Below, piece after piece: positions 43,081 to 51,315 of a DNA stretch of 64,000 bases. Position 1 is the stretch's first letter, and every line of letters begins with the position of its first letter. The DNA comes from Streptomyces sp. NRRL S-455 (GTDB lineage: Bacteria; Actinomycetota; Actinomycetes; Streptomycetales; Streptomycetaceae), in contig NZ_JOCT01000016.1 in assembly GCF_000717875.1 (NCBI RefSeq), positions 84,768-148,767 on the forward strand. The letters run 5' to 3'. The notes beneath the pieces are model-generated. The model saw nothing but the letters and a program-made list of their open reading frames with translations. It was not told the DNA's origin and searched no databases. Both the position numbers and the translations under genes were made by a program.

Positions 43081-44733
43081 TCAGCTCTCCGCCAGCAGTT
43101 CGTCCGCGTCCACGATCCGGTACGCGTACCCCTGCTCCGCCAGGAAGCGCTGCCGGTGCGCGGCGAAGTCCTGGTCGATGGTGTCCCGGGCGACCACGGA
43201 GTAGAAGTGGGCCTGGTGGCCGTCGGACTTGGGACGGAGCACGCGGCCGAGGCGCTGGGCCTCCTCCTGGCGGGAGCCGAACGTCCCGGACACCTGGATG
43301 GCGACCGTCGCCTCGGGCAGGTCGATCGAGAAGTTCGCGACCTTGGACACCACGAGCACGCTGATCTCGCCCTCCCGGAAGGCGTCGAACAACTTCTCCC
43401 GCTGCGCGTTCGACGTCTCACCCTTGATCACGGGCGCGCCCAGATGCTCACCCAGCTCGTCGAGTTGGTCGATGTACTGGCCGATGACGAGGATCTGCTG
43501 CCCGGCGAAGCGGCGGACGATCGCCTCGGTGACCTTCCGCTTGGTGTCGGTCGTCGCGCAGAAGCGGTACTTCTCCTCCGCCTCGGCCGTGGCGTAGGCG
43601 AGCCGCTCCGAGTCCGTCAGGTTGACCCGGACCTCCACGCAGTCGGCGGGCGCGATGTAGCCCTGCGCCTCGATCTCCTTCCAGGGGGCGTCGAACCGCT
43701 TGGGCCCGATGAGGGAGAACACGTCCGACTCACGGCCGTCCTCGCGGACCAGGGTGGCTGTCAGGCCGAGCCTGCGCCGCGCCTGGAGGTCCGCCGTGAA
43801 CTTGAAGACCGGCGCCGGCAGCAGGTGCACCTCGTCGTAGACGACCAGGCCCCAGTCCCGCGAGTCGAACAGCTCCAGGTGCGGGTAGACACCCTTCCGC
43901 TTCGTCGTCAGCACCTGGTAGGTGGCGATCGTGACGGGCCGGATCTCCTTCCGCGTCCCGCTGTACTCGCCGATCTCGTCCTCGGTGAGCGACGTGCGCT
44001 TCACCAGCTCGTGCTTCCACTGACGCGCCGAGACGGTGTTCGTGACGAGGATCAGCGTGGTCGACTTCGCCTGGGCCATCGACCCGGCGCCGACCAGCGT
44101 CTTGCCCGCACCGCAGGGCAGGACGACGACGCCCGACCCGCCGTGCCAGAAGTTCTCCACCGCCTGCTTCTGGTACGGCCTGAGCGCCCAGCCGTCCTCG
44201 GCCAGCTCGATCGGGTGCGCCTCGCCGTCGACGTACCCGGCGAGGTCCTCGGCCGGCCAGCCCAGCTTCAGCAGGGTCTGCTTGATCTGCCCGCGCTCGG
44301 AGGGGTGCACGGCGACCGTGTCCGGGTCGATCCGGGCGCCGACCAGGGGCGCGATCCGCTTCGACCGCAGGACCTCCTCCAGCACCGGACGGTCCGTGGT
44401 CGTCAGCACCAGTCCGTGCGCCGGGTGCTTGGACAGGGTGAGGCGGCCGTAGCGGTCCATCGTCTCGGCGATGTCGACGAGCAGCGCGTGCGGCACCGGG
44501 TAGCGGCTGTACTGCACCAGCGCGTCCACGACCTGCTCGGCGTCGTGGCCCGCCGCGCGGGCGTTCCACAGGCCCAGCGGGGTCACCCGGTAGGTGTGGA
44601 TGTGCTCCGGCGCCCGCTCCAGTTCCGCGAACGGTGCGATGGCCCGGCGGCAGTCGTCGGCCTGCTCGTGGTCGACTTCCAGGAGCAGGGTCTTGTCGGA
44701 CTGGACGATCAGCGGACCATTCACACGCGGCAC
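43081..44733 (-). CDS. xpb: XPB-type DNA repair helicase
   Basis: A 550-aa SF2 helicase, as in mycobacterial XPB. A N-terminal damage-recognition part (1-170) is followed by helicase domain 1 with Q-rich LRPYQKQAVENFW, Walker A VVLPCGAGKTLVGA and Walker B VVYDEVHLLPAPVF (DEVH), then motif III GLTATLVREDGRE. Domain 2 has the ILVIGQYIDQLDELGEHL strand, GETSNAQREKLFDAFREGE and the arginine finger motif EEAQRLGRVLRP. It unwinds DNA 3'-5' in repair. The GTG at 44733 is used; GTG 44724 (VNGPLIVQSD) has a better-spaced AAGG. Confidence 0.95.
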   Translation of the reverse strand: MPRVNGPLIVQSDKTLLLEVDHEQADDCRRAIAPFAELERAPEHIHTYRVTPLGLWNARAAGHDAEQVVDALVQYSRYPVPHALLVDIAETMDRYGRLTLSKHPAHGLVLTTTDRPVLEEVLRSKRIAPLVGARIDPDTVAVHPSERGQIKQTLLKLGWPAEDLAGYVDGEAHPIELAEDGWALRPYQKQAVENFWHGGSGVVVLPCGAGKTLVGAGSMAQAKSTTLILVTNTVSARQWKHELVKRTSLTEDEIGEYSGTRKEIRPVTIATYQVLTTKRKGVYPHLELFDSRDWGLVVYDEVHLLPAPVFKFTADLQARRRLGLTATLVREDGRESDVFSLIGPKRFDAPWKEIEAQGYIAPADCVEVRVNLTDSERLAYATAEAEEKYRFCATTDTKRKVTEAIVRRFAGQQILVIGQYIDQLDELGEHLGAPVIKGETSNAQREKLFDAFREGEISVLVVSKVANFSIDLPEATVAIQVSGTFGSRQEEAQRLGRVLRPKSDGHQAHFYSVVARDTIDQDFAAHRQRFLAEQGYAYRIVDADELLAES

Positions 44734-44924
44734 CCTTCCCTACGGCCGGACGGCTCGGACGGTTCGAACGACTCGGCCAAACGTCCAGTGTGCCTGATCG
44801 TCCGTGTCGGGTGGTGTGATCTGCGCGGCCCTGGGATCCGGTTCCAGTCCTACTGAATGCCTTTTCATCCCAACGTGTGGTGTGAATTCAGTTTTTCCAC
44901 CGTTGCCGCGAAGAATGGCGAACC

Positions 44925-46163
44925 GTGCAGAACACGCCGACCACCACGCTCGGATACGCCCTGTTCGCCACCCGCTGGCTCCAGGCCCCGCTGTACTTCG
45001 GGCTGGTCGCCGCCCAGGGCGTCTACGTCTACAAGTTCTTCAAGGAGCTGTGGACGTTAATCGTGATGTGCGTGAGCGGACACGCCACCGAGACGTACGT
45101 GATGCTCGCGGTGCTCAAGCTGGTCGACGTGGTCATGATCGCCAACCTGCTGATCATGGTGATCGTCGGCGGGTACGAGACCTTCGTCTCGCGCATCGGC
45201 CTGCAGGGCCACCGTGACCAGCCGGAATGGCTCTCGCACGTCAACTCCAACGTGCTGAAGGTCAAACTGGCGACGGCGATCGTGGGGATCTCCTCGGTCC
45301 ACCTGCTCCAGATGTTCGTGGACGTCCACCACACCTCCCGGCACGCACTGCTGTGGGGGACGGTGATCCACATGGCGTTCATCGTGTCGGCGGCGATCCT
45401 CGCGTACATGTCGGGGCCGATGGCCGCGCACGGGGGTGCCGGTCACGCCGACCGTCCGGCGGCCGGCGGCTCTCCCGGTGAGCGCCACCAGGCCGGTCAC
45501 GCCCCTGAGGAGCCGACGCCCGAGGTCTCCGGTCTCCCGCTGCCCGCCCCGCGCCGGGCCGCACCCCTCGCGCGGGACACCGACGCCGAGGCCCGGATCC
45601 GCGCGGCCGGCTTCCCCGCCCGCAAGCGGCTGGAGGACTTCGACCAGCGGCACCCCCGCGAACTCGACCGCGAGACCCTGGCCCGGCTCGGCAAGGCGGA
45701 CTTCGTCGCCGCCCGGCGCAACGTGGTGTTCGTCGGCCCGCCCGGCACCGGCAAGACCCACCTGGCCATCGCCCTCGGCGTGCGGGCCTGCCAGGCGGGA
45801 CACCGGGTGCTGTTCGCGACCGCGGGCGAGTGGGCCGTCCGGCTGTCGGCGGCGCGGGCCGAGGGACGGCTCGACGAGGAGCTGGCCGCTCTCGACGAGC
45901 ACCCCCTGCTGATCGTCGACGAGGTCGGCTACACCCCCTTCGACGCGGAGACCGCCGGCTTGTTCTTCCGGCTGGTCGCGCACCGCTACGAGCGGGCCTC
46001 ACTGATCGTGACCAGCGACCGCCCGCTCGGCCGCTGGGACGAGGTCTTCGGCGGCGCGTCCGCCCCGGCGATGGTGGACCGGCTCGCCCACCACGCCGAC
46101 ATCGTCCGGCTGGACGGGGAGAGCTACCGGACGGGCCGCGCTACTTCGACGTGGGCAGACTGA
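44925..46163 (+). CDS. Fusion: UPF0114 (YqhA) membrane protein + IstB-like AAA+ ATPase
   Basis: A 412-aa two-part protein. Residues 1-168 are a UPF0114/YqhA membrane domain with four helices (about 15-37, 55-85, 115-135, 142-165; for example LKLVDVVMIANLLIMVIVGGYETF). A Gly/Pro/His-rich linker (169-225) leads to an IstB/DnaC-type ATPase (226-412): Walker A GPPGTGKT at 271-278, Walker B LLIVDEVGY with D332-E333, and sensor LIVTSDRPLGRW. No istA, transposon ends or DnaB-like partner is adjacent. Codon 45 is TTA (45057-45059), rare in Streptomyces and read by the bldA tRNA. The GTG at 44925 is used. The 3' end overlaps the convergent peptide gene by 23 bp. Confidence 0.85.
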   Translation: MQNTPTTTLGYALFATRWLQAPLYFGLVAAQGVYVYKFFKELWTLIVMCVSGHATETYVMLAVLKLVDVVMIANLLIMVIVGGYETFVSRIGLQGHRDQPEWLSHVNSNVLKVKLATAIVGISSVHLLQMFVDVHHTSRHALLWGTVIHMAFIVSAAILAYMSGPMAAHGGAGHADRPAAGGSPGERHQAGHAPEEPTPEVSGLPLPAPRRAAPLARDTDAEARIRAAGFPARKRLEDFDQRHPRELDRETLARLGKADFVAARRNVVFVGPPGTGKTHLAIALGVRACQAGHRVLFATAGEWAVRLSAARAEGRLDEELAALDEHPLLIVDEVGYTPFDAETAGLFFRLVAHRYERASLIVTSDRPLGRWDEVFGGASAPAMVDRLAHHADIVRLDGESYRTGRATSTWAD

Positions 46164-46332
46164 CGTTGTTGATCAGCGGGCCCTCGATGGAGAGGCCCTC
46201 CGTGACCACGGGCTCGGCGCCGGCGGCCGGAAGCGGCAGCGGGAGTGCGGGCGGGGCCGCGGCGGCGAAGGGTGCGAGTATGCCCACGAGGGCGACGGCG
46301 AGGAGAGCGGCGGCGGGCAACTTTTCACGCAA
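46141..46332 (-). CDS. Small secreted peptide, 63 aa (GLxIExPxI motif)
   Basis: From a TTG at 46332 the frame gives MREKLPAAALLAVALVGIL followed by APFAAAA, a typical signal peptide. The mature part is about 37 residues, Pro/Leu-rich then EGLSIEGPLINNVSLPTSK. No ATG or GTG is available nearby, and AAAGG lies 13 bases upstream, so the start is uncertain. The GLSIEGPLI segment resembles GLVIETPQI at the end of the peptide gene just upstream. No cysteine is present. Role unknown; the 3' end overlaps the fusion gene. Confidence 0.6.
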   Translation of the reverse strand: MREKLPAAALLAVALVGILAPFAAAAPPALPLPLPAAGAEPVVTEGLSIEGPLINNVSLPTSK

Positions 46333-46389
46333 GGGGACGACCGGGCCTTTCGCGTACTGAAAACACGGGTGGTGGGAACACCGCACCGC

Positions 46390-46417
46390 GGGCCGGCCTG
46401 GGGCGTCCGGCCGGCCC
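46390..46417 (-). terminator. Terminator between the two small secreted peptide genes
   Basis: GGGCCGGCC (46390-46398) pairs perfectly with GGCCGGCCC (46409-46417), about 20 bp beyond the stop of the 43-aa peptide gene. It implies that the downstream peptide has its own promoter or depends on read-through. Confidence 0.7.
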
Positions 46418-46438
46418 GACGGGCGCACGGGAGACGGA

Positions 46439-46570
46439 TCAGATCTGCGGTGTCTCGATGACGAGGCCGGCGGCATCGATGCCGACCGCCGCGGCCGGGG
46501 CGGCGAGCCCACCGAACGTCATCAGGGCGACGGTGGCCAGGACAGCGGCGACTCGACGGACAGCGCGCAT
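46439..46570 (-). CDS. Very small secreted peptide, 43 aa (GLxIExPxI motif)
   Basis: MRAVRRVAAVLATVALMTF followed by GGLAAPAAA forms a complete Sec signal of 28 residues, leaving a mature peptide of only 15-16 residues, VGIDAAGLVIETPQI. AAAGGAAG lies seven bases before the ATG at 46570. The terminal GLVIETPQI matches GLSIEGPLI in the next peptide gene (46141-46332), so the two are likely related. The size, the secretion and the tandem arrangement suggest a signalling or surface-active peptide; this is inference. Confidence 0.65.
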   Translation of the reverse strand: MRAVRRVAAVLATVALMTFGGLAAPAAAVGIDAAGLVIETPQI

Positions 46571-46719
46571 GCGGGGACTTCCTTTCGGCGAAGCTCACAG
46601 GACACCCGGTGGCTGCCCGTGGCCGCGCGGCGGGATGCGACTCGCCCGGCAAGGTCGCCCAACGGTGGGACATCCCCGGCGTGGCGTGCATGAACGACGA
46701 CGTGCACCCGAACGGGTGA

Positions 46720-46743
46720 GACCCGCCCGGCCGGTGGCGGGTC
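46720..46743 (-). terminator. Terminator after the XPB-partner gene
   Basis: GACCCGCC (46720-46727) pairs perfectly with GGCGGGTC (46736-46743), 15 bp beyond the stop at 46758. A second small stem (CACCCG / CGGGTG) follows immediately. Confidence 0.7.
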
Positions 46744-46757
46744 GTGACGGTCGGCCG

Positions 46758-49298
46758 TCAGTCCGCGTCGTCGGCCAGCTCCGCGACCCCGGTGATCCGG
46801 TGCAGCGGATACGTACGGACCTCGTCCGCGGTGTGGTCGTACGCCGTCACGAAGCCGCCCTCGACACGGACCGGGGCGATCACCCGCTGGCTGGCGGTGC
46901 CCTCGGCGTTGACGTAGCCGATCCACAGGGCCTCGCCGGTCAGGACGGCGGCCTGCATCGTGGCGAGGGTCTCGGCGGAACCGGTGCGGGGCAGCTCGCC
47001 GTTGACCACCGGGGCCGAACCGGGCTTGCGCGGAGTGGTGGAGGCGAGGTCACCGGCCCGGACGGCGCGCAGCGCGGCGGCGAGGAGGGTGTCGTCGGGG
47101 ACCGGCGGGCCGTCCGGTACCGGCTCGGGCGCCGTGCGGGGCGGGGTGCGGTGGGCGAGGGCGCGGGTGATCAGCACATCGCCCTCGGCGGACTCGGCGG
47201 CCGGCGCGAACCCCATCGCGCGCAGCCCTTCGAGCAGCCCCGCCGGGTCGGTCTGCGCGGCCAGCACGGTCGGGGCGAGTCGGCGCAGCCCCAGGGCGGC
47301 GGCCCGCTTGTCGGCGAGGATCTCGCTGAGCACGGCGTCGTCGTCGCAGCGCACATACGCGGAGGCCGCGCCCACGCGCAGCTGGCCGTGCCTGCGGGCC
47401 ACGTCGTCGATCAGGTAGGCGAGCGGCTGCGGCACCGGCGTACGGGAGTGCGCGGCGAGGAAGGCGTGCAGGTCGGAGGCGGCCTGCCCGGCGTCGAGGG
47501 CGCGTCGTACCGAGCCGGGCGTGAACCGGTAGACGGTGGCCCCGCCCTTGGACTCGACGTCCGCGAGGATTCCGAGCATGTCGGCGAGGTGCTTCTGCAG
47601 CGGGCCGGGCGCGACCGCCGTCAGATCGGCCTGGAGCAGGACGTGGTCCAGCGGTTCCGGCAGCAGCGGCGTGAGGAGCCGGGCCGCGGCGGCCGAGGCG
47701 ACGGCCTGCTCGGCGGCGGAGAGCGGGGGGATCGGGGTGATCGGGGCGGGGCGGTGGTGGACGGGAAGTTTGTCGCCGGGGCCGGACGGCTCCTCCTCGG
47801 GGCCGGAAGGCGCCGCCGGTGCCCCCACCAGGGCCCGGCCGTGCGCCGACAGCGCGCCCCGGCCCGTGACGCCCAGCAGCTCCGCCTCGGACAGGGCCCA
47901 CCGGGCGAGCCGGGTGCGCAGGTCGTCCTCACTCTGTGCTCCGCGCGGGGGGCGCTCCCAGCGCAGCCGGGCCAGCACCGACTCGGCGTCCGGCGACGCG
48001 CCCTCAGGCAGCCCGGCCAGCAGCGCCAGCACCCGGTGCCGTACCTCGGGCGCCGCCGAACGGTCCAGGCCCGGCCCGAGCGCCGACAACGTACGGTCCT
48101 TCGCGTCCCGCCCGCCCACCAGACCGGCCGTCCGGGTCGCCGCGAGCCACGCCGTGGCCAGCCGCGACCAGCGCTCGGCGGCCGGCAGCTCCAGCCACTC
48201 GTCGTACGCCGGGGTCGCCGCGTACCGCTCGTCGGCCTCCCCGTCCGAGGCGAGCAGACCCGCCGCGTACGCCAGTTCCACCCAGAACGCGGCGACCGGC
48301 TCGGACACGTCCAGGGCGACGGCGGTCCGCTTCAGGTCCCGCACGCTCAGCCCACCCGCCCGCAGCACCGCGGGCCCGCCCTCGTCCCAGTCCTTCAGCA
48401 GCTCCTCGACGGTCGCGAGCGCGGTGTACGCCTGCCCGGCCGCGGTGTTGTCCACAACCTGTGGACTGTGAGCGGCTTTCACCCCGACCACCGGCGGCAC
48501 CGGCTCGGGCGCCCGGTGCGCCAGCCCTTTCCGCAGGTGCAGGGCGACCTCGCGCGGCAGCACGACCGTCCCGGGCGCCGTCGGCAGCAGCAGTCCCCGG
48601 TCCAGCAGCCACCGCAGCCGGGGCGCCGGGTCGGGCGTGACCTGCCCGTACGGCGGCCCCCACACCAGCCGCTCCAGCACCTCCAGTGAGTCGGCCGGAG
48701 CCCCGGAGAGCAGCGCGGCCATGCGCTTCCGGTCCGTGAACAGGCCGGTGAGGGCGGTCACCGCGGACACCGAGTCGTGGGTGGAGGGCAGCCCGGCGGC
48801 CGTGACGATCTCCTGGATACGCCCGGGGGACATCCCGGCGGTGGCCTCCTGGACCGTCGGTCCCAGACCCGTCGGCGAGGGGTGCTGCGGCGCGGGGGCC
48901 AGCAGCTCACGGGCCGTCCGGACCAGCCGCAGCCGGTCGTCGCCGCCCCAGACCAGGGCCTGCTCGCGCAGGGTGTCCAGGGCGTGCGGCAGGGCCGCGA
49001 CGACAGCCGGGTCGGCCTCGTCCCCGGCCATGAGCCCGAGCAGCTCGTCGTACGTCGCCGGGTCCGCCGCCACGGCCAGCGCCTCCGCCGTCTGGAGCGA
49101 GAACCGGTCCAGCCGCTCCAGGGCCCGCACGACCGAGGCCCGGGTGCCGGCGCGGGTCGCGAGCTGCGTGAGGTCCGTCGGCACGGGCGTGATGAGATCC
49201 GGCCGGCTGCGCAGGAGCCTGCCCAGCGACACGTCGTCCCGCCCGCGGAGCGCTTCCGCGAGGGAACGGGGGGCCGGAGGCCTGTCCTCGGTGCTCAT
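46758..49298 (-). CDS. Large helicase-associated protein with C-terminal WYL-like domain (XPB partner)
   Basis: An 846-aa protein often annotated as helicase C-terminal domain-containing protein. In mycobacteria its homolog lies beside the XPB gene. The N-terminal part has repeated winged-helix-like segments (LTQLATRAGTRASVVRALERLDRFSLQTAEALA). The middle is Ala/Arg-rich and the DHVLLQADLTAVAPGPLQ segment resembles helicase-C sequences. The C-terminus is WYL-like (GEALWIGYVNAEGTASQRVIAPVRVEGGFVTAYDHTADEVRTYPLHRITGV). No Walker A is visible, so it is not an ATPase by itself. It may be a DNA-binding or regulatory partner of XPB. Confidence 0.82.
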   Translation of the reverse strand: MSTEDRPPAPRSLAEALRGRDDVSLGRLLRSRPDLITPVPTDLTQLATRAGTRASVVRALERLDRFSLQTAEALAVAADPATYDELLGLMAGDEADPAVVAALPHALDTLREQALVWGGDDRLRLVRTARELLAPAPQHPSPTGLGPTVQEATAGMSPGRIQEIVTAAGLPSTHDSVSAVTALTGLFTDRKRMAALLSGAPADSLEVLERLVWGPPYGQVTPDPAPRLRWLLDRGLLLPTAPGTVVLPREVALHLRKGLAHRAPEPVPPVVGVKAAHSPQVVDNTAAGQAYTALATVEELLKDWDEGGPAVLRAGGLSVRDLKRTAVALDVSEPVAAFWVELAYAAGLLASDGEADERYAATPAYDEWLELPAAERWSRLATAWLAATRTAGLVGGRDAKDRTLSALGPGLDRSAAPEVRHRVLALLAGLPEGASPDAESVLARLRWERPPRGAQSEDDLRTRLARWALSEAELLGVTGRGALSAHGRALVGAPAAPSGPEEEPSGPGDKLPVHHRPAPITPIPPLSAAEQAVASAAAARLLTPLLPEPLDHVLLQADLTAVAPGPLQKHLADMLGILADVESKGGATVYRFTPGSVRRALDAGQAASDLHAFLAAHSRTPVPQPLAYLIDDVARRHGQLRVGAASAYVRCDDDAVLSEILADKRAAALGLRRLAPTVLAAQTDPAGLLEGLRAMGFAPAAESAEGDVLITRALAHRTPPRTAPEPVPDGPPVPDDTLLAAALRAVRAGDLASTTPRKPGSAPVVNGELPRTGSAETLATMQAAVLTGEALWIGYVNAEGTASQRVIAPVRVEGGFVTAYDHTADEVRTYPLHRITGVAELADDAD

Positions 49299-49440
49299 CC
49301 GCTCAACGTTAGCGGGTCACCTCAGCAGGCGACCCCGACTGTCCGCGGCCGGGCGGGGCCGGCGTTTGGGCCACCCGCTCGTCCTCGCGGTACCGTCGTC
49401 CGACGGCGTCAGCCAAGGCACCTGCCCCGGAGGGGACTTC

Positions 49441-50475
49441 GTGGGGATTGAGAGCGACCAGGTCGTTTACGAGTATCTGAGCCGCGTCGGCGACGTGGCC
49501 CAGCAGCGGCAGTTGTCGTCGGCCACCCGCATGCGCCTGGTCGCGGACCTGCGCAACGAGATCGACAAGCGCCGCGCCAAGGCCACCGTCGACTCGCCCG
49601 CCGCCGTCCGCCGCATCCTGTCCCGCCTCGGCAGCCCCGACGAGGTCGTGTCGGCAGCCGCCGACGGCACGGGCACGAGCACGGGCACGGGGACCGGCGG
49701 TGCGGCGGAGGGCCCCCCGGCAGCCGTCCCCGTCCAGCGCGACCGGGAGCCCCGCGAACCGGAGGAGCACCCCGAACGTCCCCGGGGGCTACGGCGCGTC
49801 GTACCGCGCCCCCGCCCGGAGCGGCCCGCCGGGGAACCACGCTCCACCGCCACCGACGGCCCGGCTCCGCCGCACCTGGCCGCCGGACACGAGCTCGGGG
49901 ACAGTGTGGTCCAGCCGGACTGGTGGCGGGTGGACAGCAGTCCGTTCGGCGTGGGCGACGAGGTGCCGGGCTTCGTGGGCGGCGTGGAGCTGCCGGACCT
50001 GCTGAAGGCGCCGCAGCAGCGGAAGACGGAGAAGGAGAAGGAGCCTGCCCCGGTCGTCGAGGCGGTCGAGGCTGCCGAGGTGACGGAAGAGGCCGCTGCC
50101 ACCAAAGCCCGGCGCCGCCTCCCGCGCCTCCCGGCAGGGGGCTGGAGCAACCCCCTCCTCCTGATCGCCGCGGGCCTCCTCGTGGCGGGCGCCGTCCTCG
50201 GCAACTGGTTCGTGCTGATCCTCGGCTGGCTCATCGCGTACGCGTCCCGCCGCCTCACCCAGGCGGAGACCAAGTGGGCGGTCGTGATCCTGCCGAGCCT
50301 CGCCGTGGCGGGGGGCCTGGTCTGGCTCTGGGGCAGGACGGACGGCCGCTGGGGCGCTCCCATCGCCGAGGGCCACATGAACGACGCGGTGGCGGAGACC
50401 TGGCCGTGGGTGGTGCGGGGCGCGGCGGTGGCCTCGGCCCTGTTCCTGGTCTGGCGCTCCCAGCGTCAGCGGTAA
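49441..50475 (+). CDS. Hypothetical membrane protein, 344 aa
   Basis: The N-terminus (about 1-60) is a soluble helical segment (MGIESDQVVYEYLSRVGDVAQQRQLSSATRMRLVADLRNEIDKRRAKA) that resembles DUF1700/HAAS-type domains. A disordered Gly/Pro/Arg region follows, then an internal WWRVDSSPFGVGDEVPGFVGGVELPDLL motif and a Lys/Glu-rich stretch. Three membrane helices lie in the last 110 residues (LLLIAAGLLVAGAVLGNWFVLILGWLIAY; WAVVILPSLAVAGGLVWLWG; VVRGAAVASALFLVW). GGAGGGG precedes the GTG at 49441. Function unknown; conserved in Streptomyces. Confidence 0.78.
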   Translation: MGIESDQVVYEYLSRVGDVAQQRQLSSATRMRLVADLRNEIDKRRAKATVDSPAAVRRILSRLGSPDEVVSAAADGTGTSTGTGTGGAAEGPPAAVPVQRDREPREPEEHPERPRGLRRVVPRPRPERPAGEPRSTATDGPAPPHLAAGHELGDSVVQPDWWRVDSSPFGVGDEVPGFVGGVELPDLLKAPQQRKTEKEKEPAPVVEAVEAAEVTEEAAATKARRRLPRLPAGGWSNPLLLIAAGLLVAGAVLGNWFVLILGWLIAYASRRLTQAETKWAVVILPSLAVAGGLVWLWGRTDGRWGAPIAEGHMNDAVAETWPWVVRGAAVASALFLVWRSQRQR

Positions 50476-50480
50476 GTACG

Positions 50481-50592
50481 CAGCTGCGGGCAGTCGTGCC
50501 TCAGCTGCGGGCAGTCGTGCCGCTGGGGCGGCACGGGTGGGCGATGGGGGCCCCTGTTCGAGCGAAGCCGAGAACTTGGGGGAGGCACCCCG
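50481..50592. repeat. Cluster of interspersed repeats (families D and E)
   Basis: Within the 216-bp gap 50476-50691: two 20-bp direct copies of CAGCTGCGGGCAGTCGTGCC (50481-50500 and 50502-50521); a family D element, GGGCAGTCGTGCCGC-TGGGGCGGCACGGGTGGGC (50509-50542); and a reverse family E element with CCTGTTCGAGCGAAGCC and ACTTGGGGGAGGC (50546-50592). Matching D and E copies lie inside mqnB and mqnD. No gene is seen here. Confidence 0.65.
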
Positions 50593-50700
50593 CGCCGCCG
50601 GGTTGCGCAACGCCCCGTCCTCAGCCCCCACCCCCCGGGCGCAGCTCCCACCCCCGGGCAGGACGTCTGCCGGCAGCACAGCCCGGGCACAATGACCCAC

Positions 50701-51315
50701 ATGGCGATCACCGTCGGCTTCGACCTGGACATGACCCTCATCGACTCCCGCCCCGGCATCCGCGCCTGCTACCAGGCACTCTCCGAGCGGACCGGCACGT
50801 ACATCGACGCCGACCTCGCGGTCACGCGGCTCGGGCCGCCGCTGGCCGAAGAGCTGATCAACTGGTTCCCGGCCGAGGAGATCGAGACCGTCGCCGACGT
50901 GTACCGGGAGATGTACCCCGCCATCGCCATCGCGGCGACCCCGGCACTGCCCGGCGCCCGGGAGGCCATCGCGGCGGTCCGGGAGGCCGGCGGACGCGCG
51001 ATAGTCGTCACGGCCAAGTACGAGCCCAACGCCAAACTGCACCTCGCCCACCTCGGCATCGAGCCCGACGCGGTCATCGGCGACCTGTGGGCCGAGCAGA
51101 AGGCGGAGGCGCTGCGCGAGCACGACGCGGGCGTCTACGTCGGCGACCACGTCGGAGACGTACGCGGCGCCCGGACGGCCGGAGCCCTGTCGGTCGCGGT
51201 CGCCACCGGCCCCTGCCCCCCGGAGGAACTGCGCGCGGCGGGCGCGGACGTCGTTTTCACGGACCTGACCGAATTCCCAGGGTGGTTTTCGGACTACCGG
51301 CCCGCACGTGCCTGA
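50701..51315 (+). CDS. HAD-family hydrolase (phosphoglycolate phosphatase-like)
   Basis: A 204-aa HAD phosphatase. Motif I is FDLDMTLIDSRPG with the nucleophile Asp, motif II/III lie in IVVTAKYEPNAK (Lys), and motif IV is YVGDHVGDVRGARTAGALSVAV. The cap is the C1 type (about 20-85). Typical substrates are small phosphate esters; none can be assigned. The ATG at 50701 is used; an ATG nine bases earlier (MTHMAIT) is equally possible. The 3' end overlaps the convergent membrane gene by 22 bp. Confidence 0.85.
   Translation: MAITVGFDLDMTLIDSRPGIRACYQALSERTGTYIDADLAVTRLGPPLAEELINWFPAEEIETVADVYREMYPAIAIAATPALPGAREAIAAVREAGGRAIVVTAKYEPNAKLHLAHLGIEPDAVIGDLWAEQKAEALREHDAGVYVGDHVGDVRGARTAGALSVAVATGPCPPEELRAAGADVVFTDLTEFPGWFSDYRPARA

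Noticed and set aside
45550..46163. IS21 insertion (IstB) interrupting the YqhA gene
   Set aside because: No istA, no terminal inverted repeats and no frame disruption; the linker and codon use are continuous. A true fusion is more likely.
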